Source: Parasponia andersonii
Taxonomy: Eukaryota > Streptophyta > Magnoliopsida > Rosales > Cannabaceae
NCBI GenBank assembly: GCA_002914805.1
Contig: JXTB01000006.1
Location: 2,489-66,488, forward strand
Length of the DNA: 64,000 nucleotides
Direction: 5' to 3'
Positions 1 to 12,964 of the stretch are shown here, piece after piece. Position 1 is the stretch's first letter; the number at the start of each line of letters is the position of its first letter. The notes below the pieces were generated by a model, which was not told where the DNA came from, made no database searches, and worked only from the letters and a program-made list of their open reading frames with translations. A program made the translations under genes and the position numbers.

Positions 1-2069
1 AATATTTTTGTATTGTTGTTTGTATATTTCATGCAATTTTTAGGAGTTTTCTTAAGTATAACATGTTCGTGTATAATAAATAGAACTATTAGTTCATAAT
101 TAAATTTAATTTATAATTTCATAATTTATTTTATATTATTATTTATATTCGTAAATAATATAAAATCCAAATCTATCATTAAATTAATATGATATATTAT
201 TATAGTAAAGTAATTGTTTAAATAAAATATCTTTAAAGAGTTAACGGTAAAAATGAGATTTTTGGTATATAAAAAAAAAAGAAAATAGAGAGAATATCCT
301 TTTTAGTATGGTATTTAGAGTAATGGATTAGAGATGAAAAAAAAATATAAAATAAAGTTGTTACATTTTAGGGTTTTGATTACTCCAGAATAAAAATCCT
401 TGTTAGAGATAACCTTAGTTCTTTTACAAAATGATTAATAGTGCAACAAAAGCAAATTTTGAGTAAGTTAGTACTATAAAAATAGACCGTCCAGACCGGC
501 CTGAACGAACTGAAAAAGAGAAACATGTTAACCCGGTGAAACAGTAAGATAGGTGGGCCGAAATTTAAGTGCCAGAGCTCAGCCTAGCCAACAGTCTGCT
601 TGTCCAAGGGGCGGGCTAGTACAATTCAATCCTAAACTAATATTTCAATTTAAAAATTAATTTTTCAAAAGAAGAAATTGGCCCGCTTGGCTGGCTTAAA
701 CTTATTGCTTAACCCGACTCAACTAGGATCAGGCTAATACTGTTCAGAGCCACCACGTTTGGCCCAAGCTATTTTTACAACACTAACCTAACTTAAACAT
801 TCACGAACCAAATTGACATTAATTATTATAATTATTAATTCCAGAGTCATGAGTGAAATTAACCATAGATATACAATGCATGAATTATATATACACATAT
901 ACATAACGAAGGAGCCAGTATAGGCTCAAGAGGGAGCCAGTATAGGCTCAAGAGGTAGTGGCCCCTTTATTTATTTTTTTTAATTTGTATTTTTGACCCT
1001 TATTTTATTTGAAAATTTTAGTTTTGTCATTTATTTGCTCCTTTGAATTTTTATAAATATAATTTTTGCCTTTTTTTTTTTATAAAAAACAAATTCAATA
1101 ATGCCTCTGAAATGACTCTATTTTTTTATAATAAAAAAATTATGAACTTTCCTTATATTATTTTGAAATACTAAATTTTGCCCTCACTTTAGATATTTCA
1201 TTGGACTTACTTTAAATACTTTTTTTAGTTCTATATTGATCTATGTTGACTAATTTATTTTAAAATTAGCTAAAAAAGTTTATTGTATATCCCTAAAAAA
1301 AATTTCTAACTTCGTTATTGCATATATACGTACATAAATACACCTGTTGAAAAATATAGAAAATAATTTATACTATGAAAACATGTACATGTACAAGCGC
1401 TGGATGTAATCTCTTTTTGACAAGAAACACGGTGCTTCACACAATCTTCACATAAAATTAGTGTAACTTATTAGTATTTACGTAATTATGTATATAAGTA
1501 ATGTAACTTAGTAGTATTTACGTAATTATGCATTACTTCATCATGTTTATAAAATTACGCTAATTCTATATGAACTTAATAATATAACGAATTTTTTAAC
1601 CAGCACTTTTACTGCATACAGGGTATAATAAGTTGGTAATAAAATAATAGTTCTTAAATTTATAATAGTTAATAATCTTTTACAATATAATTATATTCGT
1701 TTAAAATATAATAAGATAAAGTTCAAAATATTACAAAATATTTTATATTGAAATAGGTTGGTGATTTATTTTATAGCTTTTGCTTTCCTTTCGGTGTTTC
1801 TCTTCGCTGTAATTAGGGAAAAAAAATTAGAATAGAAAAAAAAAGTTAGATTAAATAATTTTTTTAAATAAAAATAATGAATTTTTGTTGTTAAGGTATG
1901 AAGTATTTATTTTTAAATATAAATAAATTAATTACCTGATTAATTTTCATTTCCTTGATGCTTTTGTTGATATTATTTCTGATCTAAAATAGAAAAAAAT
2001 ATTATTACTTAAATTATAGATAATATATTTTATATTTTATAAAATTAAATGTAAATTGATAATAGTATT
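1..2069. other. AT-rich intergenic DNA, no gene seen
   Basis: No credible coding region on either strand. Positions 480-790 are clearly richer in GC and hold runs built on 'ggcccg/cgggcc', resembling a degraded short repeat. A perfect 22-bp tandem duplication lies at 911-932 and 933-954. Two copies of a 28-bp segment with one mismatch lie at 1463-1490 and 1503-1530. The 3' end of the minus-strand Helitron should lie in this stretch, but I could not recognise its hairpin or terminal CTRR. Confidence 0.5.
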
Positions 2070-2405
2070 TTACTCTTCTATAATTTTTTTTGGATCTAGT
2101 ATTTTTGAATCTAAGGGTATGATTGATTTCACTTCTGTCTCTACAATTGTTAGTGGAGCTAAAAGTGATAATGTGGTGGATTTATCGTCATCAAATATTT
2201 TTGACACGATTGTGTCAATTAAAGCTCCTCTAGCTTTGAAATAAATTTGAAATATTTTTGTTTGTCCACATAATTGCTCGATTATTAGTGGTAATATTGT
2301 TGAATCAGTGTAGCCTACATGTATTGTTAATCCCGAGTATGTTTTTTTTATTAGAGTTTGAGCTGCTTTTTCGAATATTGTGATGATGATGAACCTTGTT
2401 TTATC
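2070..2405 (-). CDS. RPA C-terminal OB-fold exon, open for 112 codons
   Basis: Continuous minus-strand frame ending at TAA (2070-2072). It has no internal ATG start, so it is easily missed. It begins DKTRFIIITIFEKAAQTLIK and continues through ILPLIIEQLCGQTKIFQIYF and VSKIFDDD. This is the pattern of the Rep_fac-A C-terminal DNA-binding domain: Asp-Thr in a beta strand, a Phe-x-x-x-A helix, a Leu-x-Gly-Lys-like turn, then the F-x-I strand. An acceptor-like ACCAG is just upstream, so I read it as the last exon of the Helitron's RPA-like gene. Its intactness contrasts with RepHel next to it. Confidence 0.6.
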   Translation of the reverse strand, partial: DKTRFIIITIFEKAAQTLIKKTYSGLTIHVGYTDSTILPLIIEQLCGQTKIFQIYFKARGALIDTIVSKIFDDDKSTTLSLLAPLTIVETEVKSIIPLDSKILDPKKIIEE

Positions 2406-4148
2406 CTGAATTCTGGTATTTAATTAATACATATTGATATGATAATATGAAAAAAAAAAAAAGAATTTAGTGTAAAAAATGAGTACAAACATTTTAGTTA
2501 ATGATTGATATTATACACTATTATTTTTGTTTTTTTTATAAGTGAACTAATTAAAGAAATATTAATAGAAATTAGTAAATTATATATTGTATCATGGAGT
2601 TAGTGTTGACATAAGATGACTGTGTGTGTTATACCACCATCCACTTCTAGCTTCACAAACTTGTCTTGAACATTGGTAGCAGGAAGTAATATCAACCTTG
2701 ATGTATTTCAAATTTGAATATTGCTACTTTCATTGTGAATTTGATCCCCGGAAGATAAAACAAATTGATATTAGTTTAAGTAATAATGTAGAATGATATT
2801 TTTCTTAATATTACTTTATTTACACTAACTTGTTGTGTTAGGTGATCCAGTTTGTTTAATTCTATAATTATTTTTCTATTTTGTAATTTTTGTTATTTTG
2901 GTAATTGTCTTTATCTTGGAATGGGAGCAGGAAGAAATTTGATACGTTGTGTTGTATATTGAAACTTAAATAATAAATTGATAAAAAGTTAATATTTAAT
3001 TAAGACAAATACAATAATTTTTTTTCATTCAAAGAAATGTCAAAGACAATGATTACCTTATTTTTAATGCGTTAGTTTCTGGTATATCTATCCTCATATA
3101 ATCTGTTGTTGCACCTATACTTGCAACATATATATTTCATGTTCGATATAAAAATATATGTTAGTTAATATATAATTAAAAAATAAGTAATTTTACAAAT
3201 AAAAGTAAAATATAATTATTGGTTACTTATATATTATTTTACTATCATAGATATAAAAATGGCTATGATTGATTCTTTTATAGTATTTACAATATTTGTA
3301 TTAAAAGTTTTTTGTTGTTTCTCCTTGTAAAATGATTTATAGCTTTTCACTCCTGCAGTTAAAATAAAACAAAATTAAAGTATGATCAAAATATAAAATA
3401 ATTTTTTTCATATATAAATTTTAGTCATAAATAAGTTAATTACCTTATATTTTGTATTATTAAAGTTCATCTTGGTGTCATTTTTCTCTTGACTTTTGTT
3501 TTTCTTAATCTTGTATTTCTATTAACATTCCTATAACATCTATTATTAAGTAAAAAAATAAGGAATTAACATAAGAGAATGTAAATAATTGTTCGCAAGT
3601 GTTAATAAGAAAATAATATTATAATTATTAATACTTGATAAGATATCATGAATATCCGTTTTTGTAGGTAGTTGATTAAAATCTATGAAATAAAATTTAT
3701 ATATCGGAATGTTTATTGTTAAGGTAGTTATTTGAGCAAATGTTGCAGTATGAGAAACGTCTGCATCTTGGTTTATTTGGTGTGACATTGAAATTGCTGA
3801 TTTGATATACTTGTCCTTCAGTTATTTATTGTGAAATATAGTCTGTATCTCTATCGTTAATCGTCCCATGAATTACTTCGTACTGTATTTTACCAAAAAG
3901 TATTTAATTATTATGTGATATATATAATATTAAATACTAAAAGATATATGTATTAGTTATAATAAATTATAATGAAGTATGATATAAACTGATTTAAAGT
4001 TATTTTTTACCTCATGATCAACTAAAATATAATTTAGACTTATTAAATGTCTGGTTGTATAATCATTGTTGTGCCAGAGTTTACTGATGCAGGCTTCGAT
4101 CGCTCTGTAGATTTCATTTGGCTTGAGAAGTTGTATATATGTTGTCAT
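2070..4148 (-). pseudogene. RPA1-like OB-fold gene carried by the Helitron
   Basis: Plant Helitrons often carry a gene for a replication protein A large-subunit-like protein, thought to bind the single-stranded intermediate. Segments in order on the minus strand: 4148-3957 (LKPNEIYRAIEACISKLW, a DUF223-like first OB fold); 3788-3546 (IPIYKFYFIDFNQLPTKTD, typical of the next strand-loop); a patch near 2880-2830 reading ELNKLDHLTQ; a zinc-ribbon-like patch near 2710-2610 (TSCYQCSRQVCEARSGWWY); and the C-terminal OB fold at 2405-2070. An acceptor-like ACCAG precedes the last segment, so an intron-containing gene is likely. The first segments are separated by frame changes. Whether any transcript still encodes a protein cannot be told from sequence alone. 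Confidence 0.65.
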
Positions 4149-4302
4149 TTTTTTAAACTACAAAACAAAGGAAAATTGATAACATTAAAATTGTATCAAT
4201 AATAATAAAAAATTTTATATCTAATATCTTAACAAATGTATATATAAATCTATATTAAGATGACATTTTTATAATGCTTAATTAATAATATTATTTTTAT
4301 AC

Positions 4303-7300
4303 TTACATAATATTATATAAAATTCCTTTATAAACTATACTTTTAACATGAATTGGATATTTATTGATGGATTCATTTATTAATATATGTAGTCTTTTAG
4401 GAGTTGTTACTCGTGATAAACCTACGTATAATTGACCATGTTTAAAGATTTCATTCTTTAAATAAATACTTACTTTATTTAGTAATTGTCCTTGGCTTTT
4501 ATTTATTGTCATTGCGTAATAGGTTTTTACAGGAAATTGTCACTTTTTTGAAGTGAATGGATATTTAGATTCATTAACAATCATTTCTATTATTAGAATA
4601 TATACTTTTTTATTTTTATTATTTGAATTTATAATTTGACCTTCTATAATTTTATTTGTTAATTGTGTGACGATAAGTTTTGTTCTATTACATAATCTCA
4701 TTAATTGATTTAAATTTCGTAGTAACGTTATTGGAATTCTAACTTTAAGATTTAATTCGTGTGGTAGTATGCCGTTAAAATTTAAAGTATGTAAAAATTC
4801 TTACGGATATAATAAATTAAGTTCATCAATGTTTTCAGTTGAGGCTATTATTGTATCGTAATTAAAGTAAGTCTTCGATTCGTTAGGTATTAATGACAAT
4901 ATATATTTATTTATATCATTAGCTATGTTATTCTTTGGAGTTATTACTGCTCTATGTCTTATATAATTAATATTATTAAAATATTTTTCAAAATCATTGT
5001 ATATCAATTTTGAAAATTTTTCAATTGGATTTGATTCATATTGTATTCTGTATTTTTCCGGCATTTTAATCCATGTTGCATCTTCATTTTTAGGATCTGT
5101 TATTCTTTCTGTAGTATTAGTTCCAACATTTAATATCTAGTTTGAAAATTCGTTTTTTTCTTCTTCTGTTATATTAGGTTTTTTTAATCTCATATTTTCC
5201 ATTATGGATAATAATTGAAAATATGGCTATAGATAAGAATTATTTATGCTTGTGTCTATTATGTTTTATTTTATTCTAGTAGGTACAACAGGTAAGATTT
5301 GTTAGAAATCACCACCTAATATAATTGTCATTCCACCAAAAAACTGATCAAAATTATTTTTCAAATCTTGTAATGTTTTGTCTAAAGCTTTAAAACAATG
5401 TTTGTTATTCATCGCTGCTTCATTCCATAATATTAGTGATGTTTTTTCAATTAATTTTGCTAACTGAGTTCCTTTTTTGATATGGCAAGTAGAAAATTTA
5501 TCAGTTGATAAAAGTATTCGTAATCTTTAGGTAATAATAGTGAAACTATTCTAGATGACGCTATAGCTAAAATAATTCCATTTTTTTATTTTAATTTTGT
5601 AATAATTGTATTCCATAAATAAATTTTTTCAGTACCTCTATATCCATAAATAAAAAATAAATCATATTTTTTGTTGTTTAATGAATTTATAATTTATTCA
5701 TATATATAGCATTATTCATTATTTAAGTTTTTTTTTTCAAAATAGTAATTTCTTCTTTTAGTTTATTAATATCGTAATCTAATTTTTCTCGCAAGAGTTT
5801 GTTATTTAAATTATTGATTAATATTCTAGTTGGTAAAAGTAAGTTAAAATTTGTTAGAGTTGATGAATTTAAATTTAATTGTTTTTCTAATTCTTATAAT
5901 ACATAGTTGTATAATTCATTTTCTAGAATATGAAAGTTTGGACTATTGAATAAAGTTCTGATTTTGTATAAAATATCTTCTGTCATAGATCTCCAGTGAT
6001 TTTCAAGTAATCTTGTTGGATTATTTACATTACAAAATAATTAAATTATGGGAAATAATTGTTATAATTGATGTAATATTGATCAAAATGAGGCTTCTAA
6101 TATTGATTCGTTCAATTCTTTATCATCTCCTAATAAACCTAATGCATCACATGTTGTTTAGTTTGTTGAATATGTTATATCATTAATAGTTCGTATAGAT
6201 TCGAAGTTTGTTGTGCCTTTTTGATGGTTTAATAATAATTTTAAATAATATAATTCTTCATAATTTAGATGAATGTTAAAAATTATTCTAATTAAATATC
6301 TCGATTTTCTAGGAGTCCAAATTTTATCTTTATTATTCTATATCCATTTAGTGAGAAATTGTATATAAGAAAGTTATCTTGCTTCTGTATTAATTTTATT
6401 GATTTCCATCTATTCTGTCAAAGTTGTTTCTGAATTCTGATTGCCTGATTATATTATTGAGAAGTTAGTTTGAATGAAATGCTATGTTTGCATATATAGT
6501 ATATGAACTATTAATCTTTGTACTGTTGGATTTCTTTGATATATGGAATCATATAATCTCTACATAGCTTCGTATAGTGTTATATATCGGCAATTAATAT
6601 AGTTTTTTATTTCATCTATTTCTTTATAAATAATTTGTCTAGAATATTCTGTACATATATTATCTTCTATTACTGCTCTTATTTGATCTAGACCTTTTGT
6701 TAAATATTTGAATAAATATTTTATTAATATAGACTGTGAATATATTTCAACATTTATGTAGGCGTGAAATTTTAAGCACAAATCTCTGTTATAAGGGACT
6801 ACAAATTTGTTATCTAATTTAATACCTTCTTTTTGTACATAAAAATTATATTTCTTTGTTTGTAATTGATGATTCTATTTTCTTCGATAGTTGTCTCATT
6901 TTAAAATTATTTTTAAAATTTTTTAGAACAAACTGAATTCTTTATATATAGAGCATTTATTTTGGCAGTGCTACATGGTCTATGTATCATGACTTCTGCT
7001 ATAATACTGTATTCTTATGGACTTTTTCAAGATTAGATATTTCAACTGAGATAGATTTATCTATTTATGATGGTTCAGATATTTTTTCATTATGGCATAA
7101 CCAAAATAAGAAATGGCAATGAGGAAGGCCACACTTTTGGGATTCGACAACATATAAATCTACATAAGAAAACAAATACAAAAAATCAAGAAAAGATGTT
7201 ACTTTTAATTATAAGCAGAAATTAGTATGTATATTTATATCTTTTATTTTGTTAGATAAAATGATATCTTCTAACCTGCAACAACTGAATAATAGACAAA

Positions 7301-8600
7301 ATTTGGTTTAGTTTCATTTTAAAAGTTCTTGTAATTATATCTGGTCTGTCTTCAGATTTTTGACCGGGAATTTTGCTTAGGGCACGTGTGATTTCAGGCA
7401 ATTTTGGATTGTATGTGAATGTTACAAATAAGTCAAGATTTCCATATTGTCTATATATTGCCATTGTATCTTGATAGTCTTAAATCATGTATCTATGACT
7501 TCGTGTATAGCTAGATAGAAGAATAATTATTTTACCCATTGCTCTAGCATCTGTATCTCCTCTTGTAATAGCTTCTTGGACTCCTTGATTAATTTCAGTT
7601 CTTAATTTGTTTTTACATAGCCTAATCGATCTTCTTCAACAAAAGCATATGTATTAATAATATATTGTTGAAAAAGTCTTCCACTTTTGAATAAGATATT
7701 ATTTTCATTTTCAGGCTATTGTAATTGGTAGTAATAAAATACTCTCATAGGTATTCTATTTATTGAAGCTCGTTTTCCTAGTCTATCAATATTCCAATTT
7801 AAATCGATTTTGTAACCAACTTTTCGTATAGAAATAAAAAAGGATATTGTAGAGCTATATAAGATGGGTATAATTTTGTGACTCTTTGTAGGTTATTTGA
7901 TTTACCTTAGATTATTATATCTCTTCTATATTCGTATTTACCAATATCTCCAATAATTAAACTTCCTATATTATTTAAAGTAGGTAATTCATATTGACTA
8001 TAATCTGTTAGTCGTCGTCCTATTACTCTTAATTTCATGGATGAGATTTTATTTTCATTGTATCTGTCTTTAACCATACGAAAAAGTTTCACTAATTTAT
8101 TATTTTTATCAAGTAATTTCATTAAGTTTTCAATAATTAATCTCGTCACCTCTTTTGTTGTATCATCAAATGAGAATACTAACATTCAGTTTTCAATTTC
8201 ATTTTCTGTGTGATATATGCAATTGAGAAAATTTTGGAGGATTATTATTTGTTAGTAACAATGATCCCGTAAGATGATGTACTTAACTACTAATTTTAAA
8301 AATATATAGACTATCTGAATTTTTTGTATTTTATTTTATGTTTGCTCGGAAAGATGTAAAGGCAAACCTTGAGTTAAAAGTTCGTATATTTTATCGAAAA
8401 TATGTACTTAAAGGCCGTCAGTAATAATCAAACAATTGATCTAATATAGAAGGAGGATTTTTTATCAGAGAAAGTCTAATTTTTCCATCTTTAAAAAAAG
8501 ATTATATTTCAGTAGATAAGTGTTTTTGATAGATTCATTAAACCAAAAAGATATTCTACAATATGTAAAGACATAGGAACAATCTCCAAGATTGTGATAT
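4303..8600 (-). pseudogene. Helitron RepHel transposase remnant (HUH Rep + Pif1 helicase)
   Basis: In an intact Helitron this enzyme nicks and transfers single-stranded DNA and unwinds the donor. Open pieces include 8185-7907 (ends GDIGKYEYRRDIII), 7464-7252 (NLDLFVTFTYNPKLPEI, GQKSEDRPDI) and 6781-6560 (CLKFHAYINVE, KYLFKYLTKG). The HUH motif reads LPHCHFLFWL at 7113-7121 and keeps both histidines. The Y-x3-Y pair of KYLFKY is also kept. The helicase is worse preserved. The Walker A position reads GYRGTEKI (about 5625-5648) where GYGGTGKT is expected. The Walker B position reads LWNEAAMNNKHCF instead of WDEAPM (about 5410-5450), and a stop interrupts GGDF-QILPVV. Motif VI survives as [16 protein letters not shown] (4303-4512). 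At least five frame changes or stops interrupt the chain. Confidence 0.85.
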
Positions 8601-8675
8601 TTATTAATATCACCTGTAATTTAGCATAGAATGAGAATCAAAAGTACGAAAATATATAAAGTATTGAATTTATAA

Positions 8676-8981
8676 TCATAAAAATATTTTTTCCTCTATT
8701 TTTATGTAAGGTGTAGAGAAATTACGCTGTGTGCTAGAATTAGGTAATCTCAAAGTCTCAGTAGGATAAAAAGAATATTTTTCGGAATTTGCAAAATTTG
8801 GCATCAAAATAAGGTTTGATTGAGGAGTATTTTTTGAAATAATACTATGGTCCTTATGATAATAATCTGACACATCATCACAATTAAATGCAGAGTCTTC
8901 TTTCTGAAGACAATGATAACGTCGCTTATGTTCCCGGCTTGATGACGAAAAATTTCTCGATATTATTCTATTATCTATCAA
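8676..8981 (-). other. Open frame upstream of RepHel, not recognised
   Basis: 101-codon minus-strand frame starting MIDNRIISRNFSSSSREHKR, rich in Ser, His, Tyr and Asn. It lies just upstream of the N-terminal RepHel block, in the same direction. It may be part of a Helitron first exon or a chance frame in decayed DNA. No domain was recognised. Confidence 0.25.
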
Positions 8982-11200
8982 ATTAAGAAAATAAAAGAAA
9001 ATGTTATTACGTTCCTATTTATTTATCAAAAACTTATTGAATGATATATTTATGTTATTTGTACATAAGATACTTTTATTTTTCTTGTTATGTAGATTTA
9101 TTTATACTATAAATTTCACCTAAGAACATTATTTGTATACTATTATTATATTGATATATTAAAATATGATTTTAATAATATTATTATATTGATATATGAA
9201 GTTGTTTAAAGTATTTTTTTTTATAAATGTTTTTAAATTATTTTATTACATTATGTTTTATTTATATTTATTTAATTTGAGTTGTCATTTTTCATATTAT
9301 TATTGTTATATTATTCATATATTAAAATATATATTTTTTATTTTGTATAAATTATTTTATTGTCTATTATTATCATTGAAGTTATTTTAGTTTATTATTA
9401 TTTTTAGTGATTATGTATAAAAGTTATTATCATTAAATTATATATTTTTTCTTTTTCAATCGTTTTGAAAGAAATAAATTATAAGGGTAGAAAAATACTT
9501 TTTTTTTATGATATATTAACAACATCTATTTTTATTTATATATATTTTTAATTATTTGTGATTATTTATTAGCATATACTATTCATGTTAATTATTTATT
9601 ATTAGTTTTTGGTATATATAAATAATGTAAGTTGAAAATTAATCTTTCTTTTTTGTCACATACCTTATACATATATTTTAAATAATATTTGTTGTTTTTT
9701 TTGTCATGTATTTTCTTTACTGCCTAAATGGTTAGATGTGTTTTTGTTTTCTTTATTTTTTTGTCGTTAATTACTATCTTATTTCTTTCTTATATTCTAA
9801 TGATTTTATCTTTCAATTATGCATCCTATACACATTTTAATTTGTCTTTATTTTTTTGAGTAATGTCATACATATTGACTTTTTTTTTTCCGTTAAAAGT
9901 AATTGTTTAAGAAAAAATTAAGCTACTTAGATTTGTTTTTTCATTTTTTTTAGAAAATATGAACTCTTTTATATTCTATATAAATAAATTTTTATATCAA
10001 AGTCTTCTATATAGTGTATATCGTAAAAAAAGATTGCACTCAAATCTACTTATAGTTAATTTAATGAGAATTGCGAAAAAGATTTGCTTTTTATTCTAAT
10101 GTTCTAGATTTAATATTTTGATTATTATTGGTCAAAATGTAACTATAATTCAAATTATTTAAGTTCTAATGTTCTCTCTATTGCAAATGTCTGCACTAGT
10201 ATCAATCTTTTTTCTTATTATTTTGTTTTTTTTTTTGATATTCTTAATATCACTCTTTATTGCTCACAACTTAGTATGTTTTGGTATTTAACTTATTGCT
10301 ACAAATTATATATCTCTTTTATTAGCCAAAATTATAATGAAGAAATCTAACGCACAATATGTGAATTATCAAAATCAAATCTCAAGTACGATATTTTAAT
10401 TACATATAAAACCATAGACCTTGAATTTAAATATACAAAATCAGAATTCTTCGATCTAATAAAACATTGAACTATATACATATAACAGAATGTAACAGAT
10501 AACAAAGAAATAAATTGCTATCTGTCTTTCTTCTTTCTTCATTTTCTTCCATAACAAAACCTTCATGCTTCTATTTGTCATAAAAGGAGCAAAAATTCTT
10601 CACCTATTAAATATTACTGATTTGTTGACTTCTGCTATAACTATATAATACATTTAGAGAGATAAATATATCTAAGTATGTAAATATACATACAATTTGA
10701 CTAAGATATATGAATGTATTAACAATATATGATAAATTTGTGTAACAATATATTTCCAAATGTTTATCTAACCACTTGAGAAACTATTTTTTGAGTACAT
10801 AAAACGGACATTTCTGGCAATTAGATAAACATACCTAACATTATTAATATATAAAAAAATTTACCATATACATTATATTATTCAGATAGTAGAATTGATA
10901 TCATATGAGTATAATATAAGACTGCGAAAAAATTACAAGATGAATAAAGACAGTAAAAAGCAAGAATTAATAAAAAGGAAGAACACTCTGAAAGAAAGGA
11001 ATTTGGCAGAAAAAGAAAAAGTAATTTTTTTAAAAAAGAAATTGAAATAAACAATTAAATAAGCATAAAACTGAGCCTAATTACATGGCTAAAACGTATG
11101 TAAATGATTATCTTGGTCAAGTCATAAATAAACAAAGTAAAAAAACTAAATAATCACAACTACAGAATTTTGGAAAAAAGATTACTGTTAAAAAAAACTA
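8982..11200. other. AT-rich DNA, nothing recognised
   Basis: Very AT-rich stretch with T runs on the left and A runs on the right. The only longer open frame (9196-9390, plus) is a low-complexity Phe/Tyr/Leu/Ile translation of a T-rich run and is not credible. Possibly Helitron 5' non-coding DNA or older repeat debris. Confidence 0.4.
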
Positions 11201-11209
11201 AGAAATGGG

Positions 11210-11640
11210 GACAACAATGATCGTATTTGACGGAGTAACTAAAGAGTCCTGAAATGACAAAAAAATTGAGACAAATGGCTGAACCAAAACCCTTATAAAA
11301 GAATATTTTAGTAAAAGCAAGAAACAACGAGATTGAAATTACTCACATATTAATCAGTGAGCGTTTTAGGGACAAAAAAGGTAATCATACATTGAAAACA
11401 CACAAACCGGTGTATCTACACCTAACCTATCCAAATTTACACAAAAAAAACTCCCAAACAACCACTCCTATCAATCCCAGACAATAAGAAGGATATTAAC
11501 TTTACCAAAAAATATTCCAGACAATAATACCCATCAACACTTCAACGGCCAAACCATCAAAACACACCATAAAAAAAAAATAAAAATAAAAGAAGTAACG
11601 AAATAGATTTTTGGAAGAAAGAGCACTGTACCTATGTAAA
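11210..11640. repeat. Copy 1 of a dispersed 430-bp repeat
   Basis: Shares its order of landmarks with 13970-14460: 'acaaatggctga', 'attttagtaaaa', 'acacaaaccggtg.atctaca', 'ctaac.c', 'aacacttca', and 'gaaagaa.a' at the end. Both copies are in the same direction. The family is not recognised; it may be the end region of a Helitron or another non-autonomous element. Confidence 0.6.
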
Positions 11641-11869
11641 ACTATCAAAACAAATCCTAAAATTCATTAAAGAGCAGCAGGACCAATATTCATGGCAATG
11701 TTTGAGCAGTCAACATGTTACTTCAAGAGTCATCATCACCAAATATATAAGGAATCATAAAATACAATCATAAAAGACTAAAATAGAAGTTAGTAATGAA
11801 GAAAAAAAGAGGAAATAAAAGCTCAAGACAAACTGGTTTAGAAAAGAGGCAAAAATTAGAATAAAGGAA

Positions 11870-12300
11870 GACTGGTGCAAGGACTCAAGAGAAGAACAAA
11901 GGGAAAAATAATATCACATATAAAAGGATTAAAAAAAGCTACTCAAAATCGAAAACCAACAGTAGGTTGGTGCAACGACTTAACAAAAGAAGAAGGGGAT
12001 AGACAGGATTAGAAAAGAGAGAAGAAACAGAAGGAAAGAAGATTAGTACAAGGACTCAACAAAAGCATAAATAGAAAAATGATATCAAGTGTAAAAGTAT
12101 TTAGAAGAATATAAAAACATCACACAGTCTCTACCTTAAGAAATAAAGAAATAAGCATTTATACACACATAGTAATTAATAATATAACAGAACCTAATCA
12201 AATTCAACAGTAAGCTTGTGCAAGAACTGAATAAGAAAACAAAGTGAAAAATAATATCAAGTGTAAAAGTACTAAAAAAAATATAAAAGCATCTTATAGT
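11870..12300. repeat. Degenerate tandem array, about 80-170 bp units
   Basis: A motif like 'ttggtgcaaggactcaacaaaag' recurs near 11873, 11967, 12044 and 12213. It is followed in three copies by 'aaaaataatatcaagtgtaaaag'. Unit length varies. No coding potential. Confidence 0.45.
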
Positions 12301-12750
12301 ATCTATTATACGACAAAGACATGCATTTAAGTAGTATATGGAAATTAAGAAGGTTACAAAAGCTAACAGAATCTAACAGAACTAACAACCAACAGGAGAA
12401 TTTAATAAACAGTTTAATGATACATAAAATTCAATATTATAATAAAAAAAAATCAATATTTCACAGTATATAAAAAGACCATAGACTGAATATTAATGAA
12501 CAATAAAAAAATATAACTATAACTGAAACAATAATAAAAAAAATAAACACATAACAAAACATAATAAATGTCTGTGATACTTGAGACGGTCATAGAAAGA
12601 AGCTTCTCAAGCTAAGTCCAAAAAGGTAATGGTTATACAAAGAGCAGATTTGGGATTAAAATAGAGTAAATATAGTATGGAAAGAGAGCAGTAAACTTAA
12701 AAATTCTGGATAGGAACTAAAACAAAACAAAAGTGGGTAGAACGTAAGCA

Positions 12751-12856
12751 ACATAGTAAATATTCTTAGTATTTATAATCAAGTAGCAGTTAAAATAAGG
12801 ATAACATAGTAAATATTCTTAGTATTTATAATCAAGTAGCAGTTAAAATAAGGATA
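12751..12856. repeat. Perfect 53-bp tandem duplication
   Basis: Positions 12751-12803 and 12804-12856 are identical. The unit starts 'acatagtaaatattcttagt' and ends 'aaaataaggata'. The lack of any difference means a recent event, or an assembly effect. Confidence 0.9.
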
Positions 12857-12964
12857 GACGAGATTTTAAAAAAGGACACATGGCAATATCTAGAACAAAT
12901 ACTTAATAAAAGTAAATATATTTAAAAAAAGTATTCAGAGACTTATTAAGCACCAAATACTGAC

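Larger units (their letters stand above)
2070..8981 (-). mobile_element. Decayed autonomous-type Helitron (RepHel + RPA1-like gene)
   Basis: Minus-strand rolling-circle DNA transposon. Reading right to left, the pieces follow the order of a plant Helitron. First comes an N-terminal block with a CxxxFWFNES-like motif near 8570, then the Helitron_like_N/Rep block (8185-7252), the HUH motif (7113-7121), the two-tyrosine motif (6781-6560), and a Pif1-type helicase (about 5690-4303). An RPA1-like OB-fold gene follows (4148-2070). RepHel is scattered over several frames with many stops, so the element is not self-mobile. The termini (5' TC, 3' hairpin plus CTRR) were not identified, so the limits given are those of recognisable coding sequence. 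The 8676-8981 open frame sits where a first exon would lie but is not recognisable by itself. Confidence 0.82.

Noticed and set aside
2056-2244. 62-codon plus-strand frame at the Helitron end
   Set aside because: It is the antisense shadow of the RPA C-terminal exon on the minus strand.
9196-9390. 64-codon plus-strand frame rich in Phe, Tyr and Leu
   Set aside because: Translation of a T-rich low-complexity run; no domain or conservation to support it.
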